In this document: piece after piece, positions 36,420 through 44,821 of the stretch | How positions within the stretch are numbered: the stretch's first letter is position 1 | How the letters are laid out: each line of letters begins with the position of its first letter | Assembly (NCBI RefSeq): GCF_022436705.1 | Contig: NZ_JAKUHT010000024.1 | Span: 1-64,000, forward strand | Reading direction: 5' to 3' | From: Nocardioides sp. CFH 31398 | GTDB taxonomy: Bacteria; Actinomycetota; Actinomycetes; Propionibacteriales; Nocardioidaceae | Length of the DNA: 64,000 nt | Position numbers and translations under genes: made by a program | Notes under the pieces: generated by a model | What the model saw: only the letters and a program-made list of their open reading frames with translations | The model's database searches: none | What the model was told of the DNA's origin: nothing

Positions 36420-37421
36420 GTGCCCCACCCCCGCCTGCGCGCGCTCACGGCTGTGTCCACCTCTCTGGTGATCCTCTCCTTCGCGGTAGGGCCGGCGAAC
36501 GCCGACCCGGACGTCGACGACATCGACAAGGTCGCCGACCGCGTCGACCGCCTCTGGCACGACGCGGAGCAGGCGCAGGAGCGCCACCACGACGCGTCGA
36601 TCGAGTTGAAGGAGCTGCGTCGCGAGCTCCGCGGGCTCCGCTCGGACGCCGAGCGGCAGTCGACCGAGGTCGACGGCGTCCGCACGCAGGTCGAGGACTC
36701 CATCGTCAGCCAGTACACGGCCGGGGCCGGTGTCGGCACCGTCGGTGAGCTGGCCGTCTCGGAGGATCCCGACCGCTTCCTCTCCGACCTGTCCACCATG
36801 TCGTCGTTCAACGACATGCAGGACGACATGTTCGACGACTTCGCCACCGAGGCCGACGCCCTGCGGCTGCGCGAGCAGGCGGTGGCCGACCGCACCTCCG
36901 AGGTGGAGCAGACCGAGGCCGAGCTCCGCGAGGAGATGGAGACGGTCGAGCAGAACGCCGACGAGGCGCAGGAGATCCTCGACGGCCTCGAGGAGGAGCA
37001 GCGCGAGCAGATCGCGGCCGCCTCCTCCTCCGGCTCCACGACCGAGGTCCCCTCCGACGTCCCGCCGGCGGGCCGCGCCCAGGCCGCGGTCGACTACGCC
37101 CTCGCCCAGGTCGGCGACTCCTACGTGTACGGCGCCTCCGGTCCCGACGCGTTCGACTGCTCCGGTCTCACCTCGATGGCGTGGGCCCAGGCGGGCGTCG
37201 CCCTTCCCCGGTCCTCGAGCGCGCAGATGGCGGGCGGCGGCACCCCGGTGTCGATGAGCGAGCTGCAGCCCGGCGACCTGGTCTTCTACTACAGCCCCGT
37301 CAGCCACGTGGCGCTCTACATCGGCAACGGTCAGATCGTGCACGCGGCGAACCCGGGCACCGGCGTCGTCGTGGCGGGCGTCTCCACCATGCCGGTCTCC
37401 GGCGCGGTCCGCCCCGGCTGA
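36420..37421 (+). CDS. NlpC/P60 peptidoglycan hydrolase, coiled-coil type
   Basis: Secreted endopeptidase cleaving peptide stems of peptidoglycan. The 333-residue protein has a signal peptide ending near ANA (about residue 28), a coiled-coil region (about 35-200) like RipA-type hydrolases, and a C-terminal NlpC/P60 domain. The catalytic triad is Cys247 (FDCSGL), His296 (SHVALY) and His308 (VHAAN). GTG 36420 follows AAGGAG by 11 bases. The c-di-AMP riboswitch directly upstream implies control of wall lysis by that messenger. Confidence 0.93.
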   Translation: MPHPRLRALTAVSTSLVILSFAVGPANADPDVDDIDKVADRVDRLWHDAEQAQERHHDASIELKELRRELRGLRSDAERQSTEVDGVRTQVEDSIVSQYTAGAGVGTVGELAVSEDPDRFLSDLSTMSSFNDMQDDMFDDFATEADALRLREQAVADRTSEVEQTEAELREEMETVEQNADEAQEILDGLEEEQREQIAAASSSGSTTEVPSDVPPAGRAQAAVDYALAQVGDSYVYGASGPDAFDCSGLTSMAWAQAGVALPRSSSAQMAGGGTPVSMSELQPGDLVFYYSPVSHVALYIGNGQIVHAANPGTGVVVAGVSTMPVSGAVRPG

Positions 37422-37443
37422 GCCCGGTAGGTCCTTCCTAGGT

Positions 37444-37476
37444 GGAGCCGGTCATCCTTCTGGGGTGACCGGCTCC
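37444..37476 (+). terminator. Hairpin after NlpC/P60 gene, overlapping the next start
   Basis: GGAGCCGGTCA (37444-37454) and TGACCGGCTCC (37466-37476) form a perfect 11-bp stem with an 11-base loop, 23 bases after the NlpC/P60 stop. The right arm overlaps the first codons of the next gene (GTG at 37465), so it could end transcription or hide that start. Confidence 0.55.
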
Positions 37477-38838
37477 GTCGTGCGTGGCCCCGTGCGCCGC
37501 CTGCGCGCGGCGCTCGAGCGCGCCCCGCGCCGCGTCGTCGTCCTCGGCGCCGCCGCGGCCGTGCTCGTGCTCCTCGTCGCGGGTGCCGCCCTGTGGTGGG
37601 TCCAGCGCCCCTACGCCAGCGACCTGGACGGCGTCGCCGGTCGCTCCTCGGTGGTGTCACCGGGGCTGGCGGCCCGCACCCTGGCGCGGCTGCGTCAGGC
37701 GGTCGTCTCCGGGGACCGCGCCGCCGCCCGCGACCTGGCGCCTGCGGACGACCCACGGGCTGCCGACCTGCTGGAGGCGGTGGTCGACAACGCCCGGGCC
37801 CTGGACGTGGTCGACCTCGGGCTGCGCTACGTGGACGAGGTCCCCGCGGCCGACGGCACCCCGGGGGCGCAGTGGCCCGCGGCGGTCGAGCTGACCTGGC
37901 GGTTCGCCGGGTTCGACACCGGCGCCTCCCGGGTCGAGACGGTCGTGGCCTTCGCCCGCGAGGGCGAGCGGGTGTCCGTCGTCGGCTTCGGCGCGTTGCC
38001 CACCACCGACCAGCCGTTCGGCAGCCCCGGGACCGGCGTCGCCGCGGGCACCCGCACCCCGATCTGGCTCACCGGCCCGGTCGAGGTGCGCCGGGGCGGG
38101 CAGGTCCTGGTGCTGGCCGCCGACGAGGTCGCCCGCGGACTCGACGGCTACGAGGACCTCGCCGCGTTCGCCGTCCCGGCCGTCGCCCGCGACGCTCCTG
38201 GCTGGGACGAGCGACTCGTGGTCGAGGTGCCCCGCGACGTGGCGTCGCTCGCAGCGGCCATCGGCGCGGAGGAGGACTCCGTCGCGGCGGCGGCCGCGGT
38301 CACCGCGACCAGCGACGGGACGGACGGCGGGGACGCCGGAGGCGTGCACGTGTACGTCAACGCCGCCGTGTTCGACACGCTCGGGCCCCGGGGTGCCGAG
38401 CTCGTGATGAACCACGAGGCCGTCCACGTCGCGACCCGGGCACCGGGCAGCCCGGCCCCGACCTGGCTGGTCGAGGGGTACGCCGACTACGTGGCCCTGC
38501 GCGACGCCGACGTCCCCGAGCGACGGGCGGCCGCCCAGGTCGCGCAGCGCGTGCGGGACGACGGGGTGCCCACCTCGCTGCCCACGCCGGCGGACTTCGA
38601 CCTCACCGGCACCCACGCCGGAGCGACCTACGAGGCCGCCTGGCTGGCGTGCGTCGTGCTCGCCGACGAGGCCGGTCCGGCCGCGCTGCGGCGGGTGTAC
38701 ACCGCGGCCGACCGCGGCGTGCCCCTCACGACCGCGCTGGCCCGCTCGACGGACCTCGACGTCGCCGGGCTCACCCGGCTCTGGCAGGACCGCCTCCGCG
38801 AGGTGTCGCGCCGTGCGGCCGGCGAGGACGCCGCGTGA
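37465..38838 (+). CDS. Membrane-anchored HExxH protein, putative gluzincin peptidase
   Basis: A 457-residue protein with one N-terminal membrane helix (about 23-45) and an extracytoplasmic body. The zinc motif HEAVH is at 317-321, and a glutamate in EGYADYVA (Glu337) is suitably placed as the third ligand, as in gluzincins. The remaining helices (TYEAAWLACVVLAD, LARSTDLDVAGLTRLW) resemble M1/M61-like or peptidase-MA helical ends. GTG 37465 has no clear ribosome site; later GTGs are possible. Its stop overlaps the next protease gene by GTGA. Substrate unknown. Confidence 0.75.
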   Translation: MTGSVVRGPVRRLRAALERAPRRVVVLGAAAAVLVLLVAGAALWWVQRPYASDLDGVAGRSSVVSPGLAARTLARLRQAVVSGDRAAARDLAPADDPRAADLLEAVVDNARALDVVDLGLRYVDEVPAADGTPGAQWPAAVELTWRFAGFDTGASRVETVVAFAREGERVSVVGFGALPTTDQPFGSPGTGVAAGTRTPIWLTGPVEVRRGGQVLVLAADEVARGLDGYEDLAAFAVPAVARDAPGWDERLVVEVPRDVASLAAAIGAEEDSVAAAAAVTATSDGTDGGDAGGVHVYVNAAVFDTLGPRGAELVMNHEAVHVATRAPGSPAPTWLVEGYADYVALRDADVPERRAAAQVAQRVRDDGVPTSLPTPADFDLTGTHAGATYEAAWLACVVLADEAGPAALRRVYTAADRGVPLTTALARSTDLDVAGLTRLWQDRLREVSRRAAGEDAA

Positions 38839-40073
38839 CCGGGCACCGCCGGGTCGCGCTGGTCGTGCTCCTCCTCGCCGGTGGGGCGTTCGCGCTGCTG
38901 ACCCTGCTCCTCGTGCCGTGGGACCCCGTCCCCGGCGCGCGCCCGCCGGCAGCGCCCGCGGACAGCGTGTTCACCGCGGACCAGCTGGCCCGGGCCGAGG
39001 CGTACTCCTCCGCCGCCCGGTCGTGGGGCCGCACGTCGCTGGTGGTCTCGTTGGGCGTGTCGCTCGTGCTCGGGTTCACCCGGCTGGGCCGCCGGCTCGT
39101 CGCTCGGCTGCCCGGACCCTGGTGGGTCGCGGTGCCGCTCGCCGTCGTCGCCGTGCTCCTGGTGGGACGCCTCGCGACCCTGCCGTTCTCCGCCCTGGGC
39201 AGGATCGAGTCCCTGCGCTACGGGTTGACCGAGCAGGGGTGGGCCGCCTGGGGGGTCGACGTCCTGGTGTCGTTCACCGTGCAGTCGGTGGCCACCTCGC
39301 TGGCGCTGCTGGTCCTGCTGGGGGTACGACGCCGACTCCCGACCGCCTGGCCCGCCGCGGCGGCGGGCCTCATGGCCGCCCTGGTGCTCGCCGCGTCGTT
39401 CGCCTACCCCGTCGTCGTCGAGCCGCTGCGCAACACGTTCACGTCGCTGCCGGACGGTCCGCTGCGGACCGAGATCCTCGACGTCGCCCGGCAGGAGGGC
39501 ATCGCCGTCGACGACGTCCTGGTCAGCGACGCGTCGCGGCGGACGACGACGCTCAACGCCTACGTGTCCGGGTTCGGCGGGACCCGGCGGGTGGTCGTCT
39601 ACGACACGCTGGTCGGGGGCCTGCCGACCCGTGAGGTGGTGTCGGTCGTCGCCCACGAGCTGGCGCACGCCCGGCACGACGACGTGCTCGTGGGCTCGGT
39701 GCTCGGTGCGGCCGGTGCGGCGGCCGGTGCGGGCCTCCTCGGGCTGCTGCTGCCCGGACGTCGGCGCGGCGAGGACGACGACGAGGTGTCCGACGAGCTC
39801 GCGCTGGTGCCCCGGGTGCTGGCCCTGCTGGCGGTCGCGACGTTGCTCGCCACGCCGGTGCAGTCGACGATCAGCCGCCAGGTCGAGCTGCGCGCGGACG
39901 TCGACGCGCTGTGCGTCACCCGCGACCCCGAGGCCTTCGAGCGGCTGCAGGCCATGCTGGCGACGCGTTCCCTGTCGGACCCCGAGCCCGCCGGGTGGTC
40001 CCAGGTCGTGTTCGGCACGCACCCCACGGCCCTGGAACGGATCGGGCTGGCGCGGGGCCTGGACTGCGGCTGA
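38835..40073 (+). CDS. M48 (STE24-like) membrane metalloprotease
   Basis: Integral-membrane zinc protease of 412 residues, larger than HtpX and of the CAAX-protease/STE24 layout. Membrane helices lie at about 6-27, 67-83, 98-115, 143-163 and 172-192. The zinc motif HELAH is at 274-278, followed by RHDDVLVGS, and the third-ligand segment is RQVELRADVDALCVT. It overlaps the HExxH gene by GTGA, so two membrane metalloproteases are made together. A terminator hairpin follows. Confidence 0.9.
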   Translation: MTGHRRVALVVLLLAGGAFALLTLLLVPWDPVPGARPPAAPADSVFTADQLARAEAYSSAARSWGRTSLVVSLGVSLVLGFTRLGRRLVARLPGPWWVAVPLAVVAVLLVGRLATLPFSALGRIESLRYGLTEQGWAAWGVDVLVSFTVQSVATSLALLVLLGVRRRLPTAWPAAAAGLMAALVLAASFAYPVVVEPLRNTFTSLPDGPLRTEILDVARQEGIAVDDVLVSDASRRTTTLNAYVSGFGGTRRVVVYDTLVGGLPTREVVSVVAHELAHARHDDVLVGSVLGAAGAAAGAGLLGLLLPGRRRGEDDDEVSDELALVPRVLALLAVATLLATPVQSTISRQVELRADVDALCVTRDPEAFERLQAMLATRSLSDPEPAGWSQVVFGTHPTALERIGLARGLDCG

Positions 40074-40090
40074 GTCGGCGCGGAAATGAC

Positions 40091-40130
40091 ACGACGGCCG
40101 CCGGGGGCCGGAGCCCCCGACGACCGTCGT
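40091..40130. terminator. Two-part hairpin between convergent M48 and Flp genes
   Basis: ACGACGG (40091-40097) pairs with CCGTCGT (40124-40130) and CGGGGGC (40102-40108) with GCCCCCG (40113-40119), a long interrupted stem. It fills the 73-base gap between convergent stops and can act on both strands. Confidence 0.65.
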
Positions 40131-40146
40131 GGTCGAAGCCGTCAGA

Positions 40147-40368
40147 TCACGGGGTGCAGTCGGCGTTCGCGGCGCCGTCGACGCCCGTCGAGACCTCGGT
40201 GCACGTGTCGCTGAAGGCGGAGGTGATGGTGTCGCCGAGGACGAAGACGATGGCGACGATGACGGCCGCGATGCCGGCGACGAGCAGGCCGTACTCCACG
40301 GCCGAGGCGCCACGCTCGTCACGCTCGGGGAACTTGGCGGCGAAGAGGAGCTGCAGGTACTGGATCAT
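40147..40368 (-). CDS. flp: Flp-type IVb pilin precursor
   Basis: Major subunit of Tad pili, 73 residues. The prepilin cleavage site is RG/ASAVEYG after Gly20, with the conserved Glu at position +5 (Glu25), then a single hydrophobic assembly helix (about 21-45). The mature C-terminus has a Cys pair (TCTEV...ADCT) that could form a disulfide. It is downstream of the tad operon, separated from the LuxR regulator by 237 bases that hold a likely separate promoter. Confidence 0.92.
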   Translation of the reverse strand: MIQYLQLLFAAKFPERDERGASAVEYGLLVAGIAAVIVAIVFVLGDTITSAFSDTCTEVSTGVDGAANADCTP

Positions 40369-40499
40369 GGTGGTCGTTCCTGTTCAGGGAGGAGTGGGAT
40401 GCGGGGCGTACCGAGGCTCCCGAGTCAGCGGTCGTCCCCGATGACCCCAGGATGCGCTCGGGGCCGACCCGGTCACATCGGGACTTCGCGCGGAGCTCC

Positions 40500-40520
40500 C
40501 TAGTCCTCTTGAACTAGTCC
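40500..40520. promoter_or_regulatory. Paired CTAGTCC repeats upstream of flp
   Basis: CTAGTCC occurs at 40500-40506 and again at 40514-40520 (14-base period, nearly 1.4 helical turns); ACTAG/CTAGT also forms an inverted pair across 40500-40517. An unusually AT-rich stretch follows at 40527-40551 on the side away from flp. This is a plausible regulator site plus promoter for the pilin gene, with the nearby LuxR regulator as candidate binder (inference). Confidence 0.4.
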
Positions 40521-40605
40521 AGCGAGATTCTTGTAGGAATTTTGAGTATTCGGCTGACAGGACGCTGTTCGCGCAGGTCAGAGTGGGTGTGTCGCGCCCA
40601 CCACA

Positions 40606-41262
40606 TCAGGAGCGGGCGGCCGGACCGACGCTCGACAGCAGGCCGATGCGCATCGCGGTGACCAGTGCCTGGGCGCGGTTCGTCGCGCCGAGCTTCTGGT
40701 AGATCTTCGCGATGTGCGACTTCGCGGTCGACTCGCTCATGTGGAGCCGACGTGCGATCGTCGACGTCCCCGCGCCGTCGGCCAGCAGCACGAGCACCTC
40801 GTGCTCGCGCGGCGTCATCCGGGTCGACTCGCCCGACACCCGACGCAGCATCGCCTGCGCGAGGCCGGCGCAGACGAAGCTGCGCGGCGAGGAGGCCGCG
40901 TGGCGGGCGGCGCCGACGACCTCGCCGGACGGCGCGTCCTTGCCCACGAAGCCCGACGCGCCCGCCTCCATGGCGGCGAAGATCTGGTCGTCGCCGGAGT
41001 GCATCGTGAGCACGACGAGACCCACGTCGCGGCTCGCCTTGCGGACGGAGCGGACGACGTCGAGGCCGGTGCCGTCGGGCAGCTGGAGGTCGGTGACGAT
41101 CACGTCGGGCCGGTGGGTCTCCCACGCCTCGAGCGCCTCGCCGACGTCGCCGGCCTGCGCGACGATCTCCATCTGGGGGTCACGCCCGAAGGCCGACGCC
41201 AGGCCGTGCCGGATCAGCTCGTGGTCGTCGACGAGCACGACCCGGGTCGTGGTCTCTGCCAT
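40606..41262 (-). CDS. LuxR-family (NarL-type) response regulator of the Tad locus
   Basis: A 218-residue DNA-binding response regulator. The receiver has acidic pair Asp12-Asp13, phospho-acceptor Asp58 (VTDLQLP), Thr in LVVLTMHS and Lys in GFVGKDAP. The C-terminal LuxR helix-turn-helix is MTPREHEVLVLLADGAGTST with TAKSHIAKIYQKL. It starts 14 bases after the sensor kinase stop, so the two form a pair at the end of the tad operon and just before flp. Confidence 0.93.
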   Translation of the reverse strand: MAETTTRVVLVDDHELIRHGLASAFGRDPQMEIVAQAGDVGEALEAWETHRPDVIVTDLQLPDGTGLDVVRSVRKASRDVGLVVLTMHSGDDQIFAAMEAGASGFVGKDAPSGEVVGAARHAASSPRSFVCAGLAQAMLRRVSGESTRMTPREHEVLVLLADGAGTSTIARRLHMSESTAKSHIAKIYQKLGATNRAQALVTAMRIGLLSSVGPAARS

Positions 41263-41276
41263 GGCCTTCTCCTCGC

Positions 41277-42908
41277 TCAGTCGCGGGCGGTGTCGGCCGG
41301 CGCCGTCCGTGCCGGGACCCGGTGGTCGGCGTCGGGGTCGCCGGTGGTCTCGTCCTCGGTGGGCGAGCGGTGCCGGACGGACACCACCGTGCCACCACCG
41401 GGGGCGTCGCGGATGTCGAGCTCCGCCCCGATGAGGGCCGCGCGCTCGCGCATGATCGTCAGGCCGTGGGAATCGGGCCGGATGGAGCGGATGCCGAGAC
41501 CGTCGTCGCGCACGGTGATGTCGTATCCCGGCGGGGTGACGCGGCAGGAGACCTCGACGACGTCCGCCCGGGCGTGGCGGACCGCGTTCTGCAGTGCCTC
41601 CTGGGTGATGCGCACGAGCTCGGCCTCGACCGAGGGCCACAACCGCGTCGTGCCCTCCTCGATCCGCACCCGGATGGGGACGCCCGAGACGTCGGTCAGG
41701 TTGCGGGCGAGGTCGCCGATCGCGGCGCCCAGGCTGGGGCTGGTGTCGACGTCGGCGCGGAGGGTCTGGACGGAGCGGCGGACCTCGGACAGCACCCGGG
41801 TCATCGTCGCCCGGAGCAGCTCGAGGTCGGCCTGCTGCTCCGGGGAGGAGGGTGCCTCGAGCATCATGTCCACCATGTACCCCATGGACGCGATGTCCTG
41901 GGCCACGCCGTCGTGCATCTCGCGGCCGAGCCGGCGGCGCTCCTCGAGGGTGGCGGCGTCACGGACCTCCGCGAACAGCAGCGCCGCGTCGAGCTGGAGC
42001 GCGAGGGGCTGGAGCCGGCCGAGCAGGTCGCGCAGCGTCCGGTGGAGCTCGAAGGGGTCGGGGTCGACCCGCTCGGACACCGAGCCGGTGATGACGCCGA
42101 CCATGCCCTTGTCGGTGGCCACCCGGAAAGCGAAGTCGAAGCCCTGCACCCGCGCGACGCCGTCGTCCCAGACCGCAGCGGCGAGGGCCGCGGCGTCCTC
42201 CTCGCGGTCCGCGGCCGCCCGGCCCGAGGCGGGCTTGCCGGCGAGCACGATGAGGCCGTCGCCGGCGGGGACGTGCAGGGCGAGGCGGGTGGTCGGGATG
42301 ACGTCGCGGGTGCGGACCAGCAGGCGGTGGCCGATCGCCACCGGGTCGAGGCCGCCGCGCAGGTCGTCGGACAGCACGAGGAGCTGACCGATCAGGTGCC
42401 GCGCGTCGCGGTAGGGCGCCTCGCCCTCGGCGTCCGCATCGCCGTCCGAGCGCACGAAGGTGGCCATCATCCCCACCCCGAGCCCGAGGACGACCCAGGT
42501 GGTGAGCTCGACCCCCTCGGAGGCGTCGAAGGGTCCGCCGACCGCCAGGGTCACCCCCACGACGACGACGGACTGCACCACCAGCGCCTCGGTCACCCCC
42601 CGGGCGCCCCGGTGGAGCCCGGCGACGAAGGGCAGGACGGCGAGGGCCGGCAAGGGCAGCAGCGTGTCGTGGACGACGGCGCCGCACACCCCGGCGACCA
42701 GCGCGCCCTCGAGCGCCACGACCACGGCGCCCGGCAGGCGAAGGGCGAGCGCCGAGTGCACGAGGATCCAGACCGCCCCGATGACGAGGAGGGCGACGAC
42801 GGCCGTGCTGTCGCGCTCGTACAGGCTCAGACCACCGAGGGTCAGCAGCACGAACGCACGTGCGGAGGTGCTGAGGGCCTCGGGGGTCGGGGAGAGCCAG
42901 CGCGTCAA
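41277..42908 (-). CDS. Sensor histidine kinase (NarL/DegS type) fused into Tad operon
   Basis: A 543-residue membrane kinase. About five or six helices fill residues 17-150, a GAF-like sensor spans about 175-310, then HisKA_3 with phospho-acceptor His332 (GREMHDGVAQDIA) and an HATPase_c domain (N box near EALQNAVRHA, G box RDDGLGI). The start is read as TTG 42908, which overlaps the tadC stop (TTGA) and has GGAGGG nine bases upstream. This coupling makes kinase production depend on pilus-gene translation. Confidence 0.88.
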   Translation of the reverse strand: MTRWLSPTPEALSTSARAFVLLTLGGLSLYERDSTAVVALLVIGAVWILVHSALALRLPGAVVVALEGALVAGVCGAVVHDTLLPLPALAVLPFVAGLHRGARGVTEALVVQSVVVVGVTLAVGGPFDASEGVELTTWVVLGLGVGMMATFVRSDGDADAEGEAPYRDARHLIGQLLVLSDDLRGGLDPVAIGHRLLVRTRDVIPTTRLALHVPAGDGLIVLAGKPASGRAAADREEDAAALAAAVWDDGVARVQGFDFAFRVATDKGMVGVITGSVSERVDPDPFELHRTLRDLLGRLQPLALQLDAALLFAEVRDAATLEERRRLGREMHDGVAQDIASMGYMVDMMLEAPSSPEQQADLELLRATMTRVLSEVRRSVQTLRADVDTSPSLGAAIGDLARNLTDVSGVPIRVRIEEGTTRLWPSVEAELVRITQEALQNAVRHARADVVEVSCRVTPPGYDITVRDDGLGIRSIRPDSHGLTIMRERAALIGAELDIRDAPGGGTVVSVRHRSPTEDETTGDPDADHRVPARTAPADTARD

Positions 42909-43822
42909 GCCAGACCGCCCTCCATGATGGTGATCGCCGCGGGGCCGAGGACGGCGATGAACAGACACGGCAGGATACAGAAGATCAGGGGCACGGTGAT
43001 CTTGACGGGCAGCTGCTGCGCCTTCTCCTCGGCGCGCTGCCGCCGCTTGACCCTCATCTCCGCCGTCTGCACCCGCAGCACCTGACCGACGGGGATGCCG
43101 AAGCTGTCGGCCTGCACGAGGGCGCTGACGAACGACTTCAGGTCGTCGAGGTCCGACCGCTCGCCCAGTGCGCGCAGCGCCGGGCCGCGCCCGGAGCCGA
43201 GCTGCATCTCGCGCAGGACCCGGGAGAACTCCTCGGCCAGGGGCCCCTCGGTGTTGGAGGCGACCTGCTGCAGGGCCGCATCGAAGCCGAGGCCGGACTC
43301 CACGCTGATGGTGAGCAGGTCGACGGCGTCCGCGAGCTCGTTGCGGATGCGTTCCTCCCGGTCGTAGGCGCGCTGGTAGAGCCAGAGGTCGGGGCCGAGG
43401 AAGCCGACGACGGCCCCGCCGGTGACGACGAGCAGGAGGACGACGGGGCCCGGCCCCCACACCAGCCCGAGCAGGAGCGAGACCACCAGGCCGGCCGCTC
43501 CGGCTATCACCTTGGCGGACATGACGCGCTCGGGGTCCCACCCCGTCGACGCGCCGGCGCGCTCCAGCTTGCGTCGCAGCTTCGCCGGCCCGTCGGCGCC
43601 GACGAGCCGGCGGCCGAGAACGAGGGTGCGGGCTCGCAGCGGGCCGGCGACCCGCTTCGCGAAGGGGACGTCGAGCTCGTCGGTCATGACCTTGGGGGGC
43701 CCGCCCATCGCCTCCACGAGAGCCAGCGAGCGCGCGACGCCGCTGCTCTCCGGACGGGTCGCCAGGGCGAGGAGCACGAGCGAGACGACCAGCAGGACGA
43801 CACCCACGACGAGGACGGCCAC
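42905..43822 (-). CDS. tadC: Tad secretion inner-membrane protein TadC
   Basis: Type II secretion F-domain protein of 305 residues, a platform subunit of the Tad pilus machine. It has an N-terminal helix (about 3-22), a pair near 105-145, the F-domain helices (EELADAVDLLTISVESGLGFDAALQQ) and a C-terminal helix ending ITIMEGGLA. GTG 43822 starts three bases after the tadB stop. Confidence 0.9.
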   Translation of the reverse strand: MAVLVVGVVLLVVSLVLLALATRPESSGVARSLALVEAMGGPPKVMTDELDVPFAKRVAGPLRARTLVLGRRLVGADGPAKLRRKLERAGASTGWDPERVMSAKVIAGAAGLVVSLLLGLVWGPGPVVLLLVVTGGAVVGFLGPDLWLYQRAYDREERIRNELADAVDLLTISVESGLGFDAALQQVASNTEGPLAEEFSRVLREMQLGSGRGPALRALGERSDLDDLKSFVSALVQADSFGIPVGQVLRVQTAEMRVKRRQRAEEKAQQLPVKITVPLIFCILPCLFIAVLGPAAITIMEGGLA

Positions 43823-43825
43823 CGC

Positions 43826-44821
43826 TCAGACCTCCATCTTGACCATCTTGGTCATCCAGAAGAAGCCGACGACGAGCAGCAGGGTCGCCACCCCGAGCAT
43901 GATCCACCCCCGGGGGTCGGTGAACAGTGGCTCGATGTAGTCGTAGTTGGTGACCGCGAGGTAGAGCAGGAAGACCGGCGGCAGCCCTCCGAGCACGTAG
44001 GCCGACAGTCGGCCCTCGGCGGACAGCGAGGCGACCTGGCGCCGCAGGTACTGCCGCTCGCGCATGGTGGCCGCGACGGTGTCGAGGAGCTCGGCGAGGT
44101 TGCCGCCGACCTCCCGCTGGATGCGGACCGCCATGACCACCCACCCGAAGTCCTTGCTGCCGACCCGCTGGGCGACGCCGTCCAGGGCGTCCTCGAGGTC
44201 GACGCCGAGGCGCGTCTCGACGATGGCGCGGCGGAACTCCGAGACCATGGGCTCGACGCCCTCGCGGACGATGGTGTCCACCGACTGCATCAGCGACAGT
44301 CCGGCCGACAGCGACCCCGAGATCAGCTGGAGGGTGTCCGGCAGGGCGGTGTCGAACTTCTTGCGACGGCGCGAGACCTTCAGCCCGAGCACCACCCACG
44401 GGCCGGCGACGCCGAGGACGAGCGCGAGCAGCACCAGCAGCGGGTTGCCGCCGCTCAGCAGGAGGACCAGCAGCGTGGTCCCCACGAAGACCCCGGCGTG
44501 CACCAGCAGCCACTCGTGGGCCTTCAGCGAGCTGCCTGCCGCCTCCAGCCTCGCGCTGATCCGCGCCTCGAGACCGGGCCGCCCCTCGAGCACCCGCTGC
44601 GCGGTCGCCTTCGACGAGGCGAACCTGTCCGGGGCCGGCGCTCCCTCCGCGCCGGCCTCGGACGCGGTCGCCAGGCCGGAGGTGCGGGCCGTGTACGCGC
44701 CGACCCGCTCGGCGGGGGAGACCTGCTCCGAGCGGGGGACGGCGAGGACGACGAGCACACCGAGCAGGCCCAGCCCGAGCGCGGCGAGCCCGCCGTACAG
44801 GACGAGGTCGGCGCCGGTCAC
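43826..44821 (-). CDS. tadB: Tad secretion inner-membrane protein TadB
   Basis: Second F-domain platform subunit, 331 residues. Membrane helices lie at about 5-26, 107-150 and near the C-terminus (about 280-300 and 305-325). The F domain (LPDTLQLISGSLSAGLSLMQ and LGVDLEDALDGVAQRVGS) is clear. GTG 44821 overlaps the tadA stop (GTGA). Confidence 0.9.
   Translation of the reverse strand: MTGADLVLYGGLAALGLGLLGVLVVLAVPRSEQVSPAERVGAYTARTSGLATASEAGAEGAPAPDRFASSKATAQRVLEGRPGLEARISARLEAAGSSLKAHEWLLVHAGVFVGTTLLVLLLSGGNPLLVLLALVLGVAGPWVVLGLKVSRRRKKFDTALPDTLQLISGSLSAGLSLMQSVDTIVREGVEPMVSEFRRAIVETRLGVDLEDALDGVAQRVGSKDFGWVVMAVRIQREVGGNLAELLDTVAATMRERQYLRRQVASLSAEGRLSAYVLGGLPPVFLLYLAVTNYDYIEPLFTDPRGWIMLGVATLLLVVGFFWMTKMVKMEV

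Noticed and set aside
41277-44513. 1078-residue single ORF joining the kinase to upstream frame
   Set aside because: The upstream 530 residues read tadC and tadB in a wrong frame; the kinase starts at TTG 42908 with a ribosome site.
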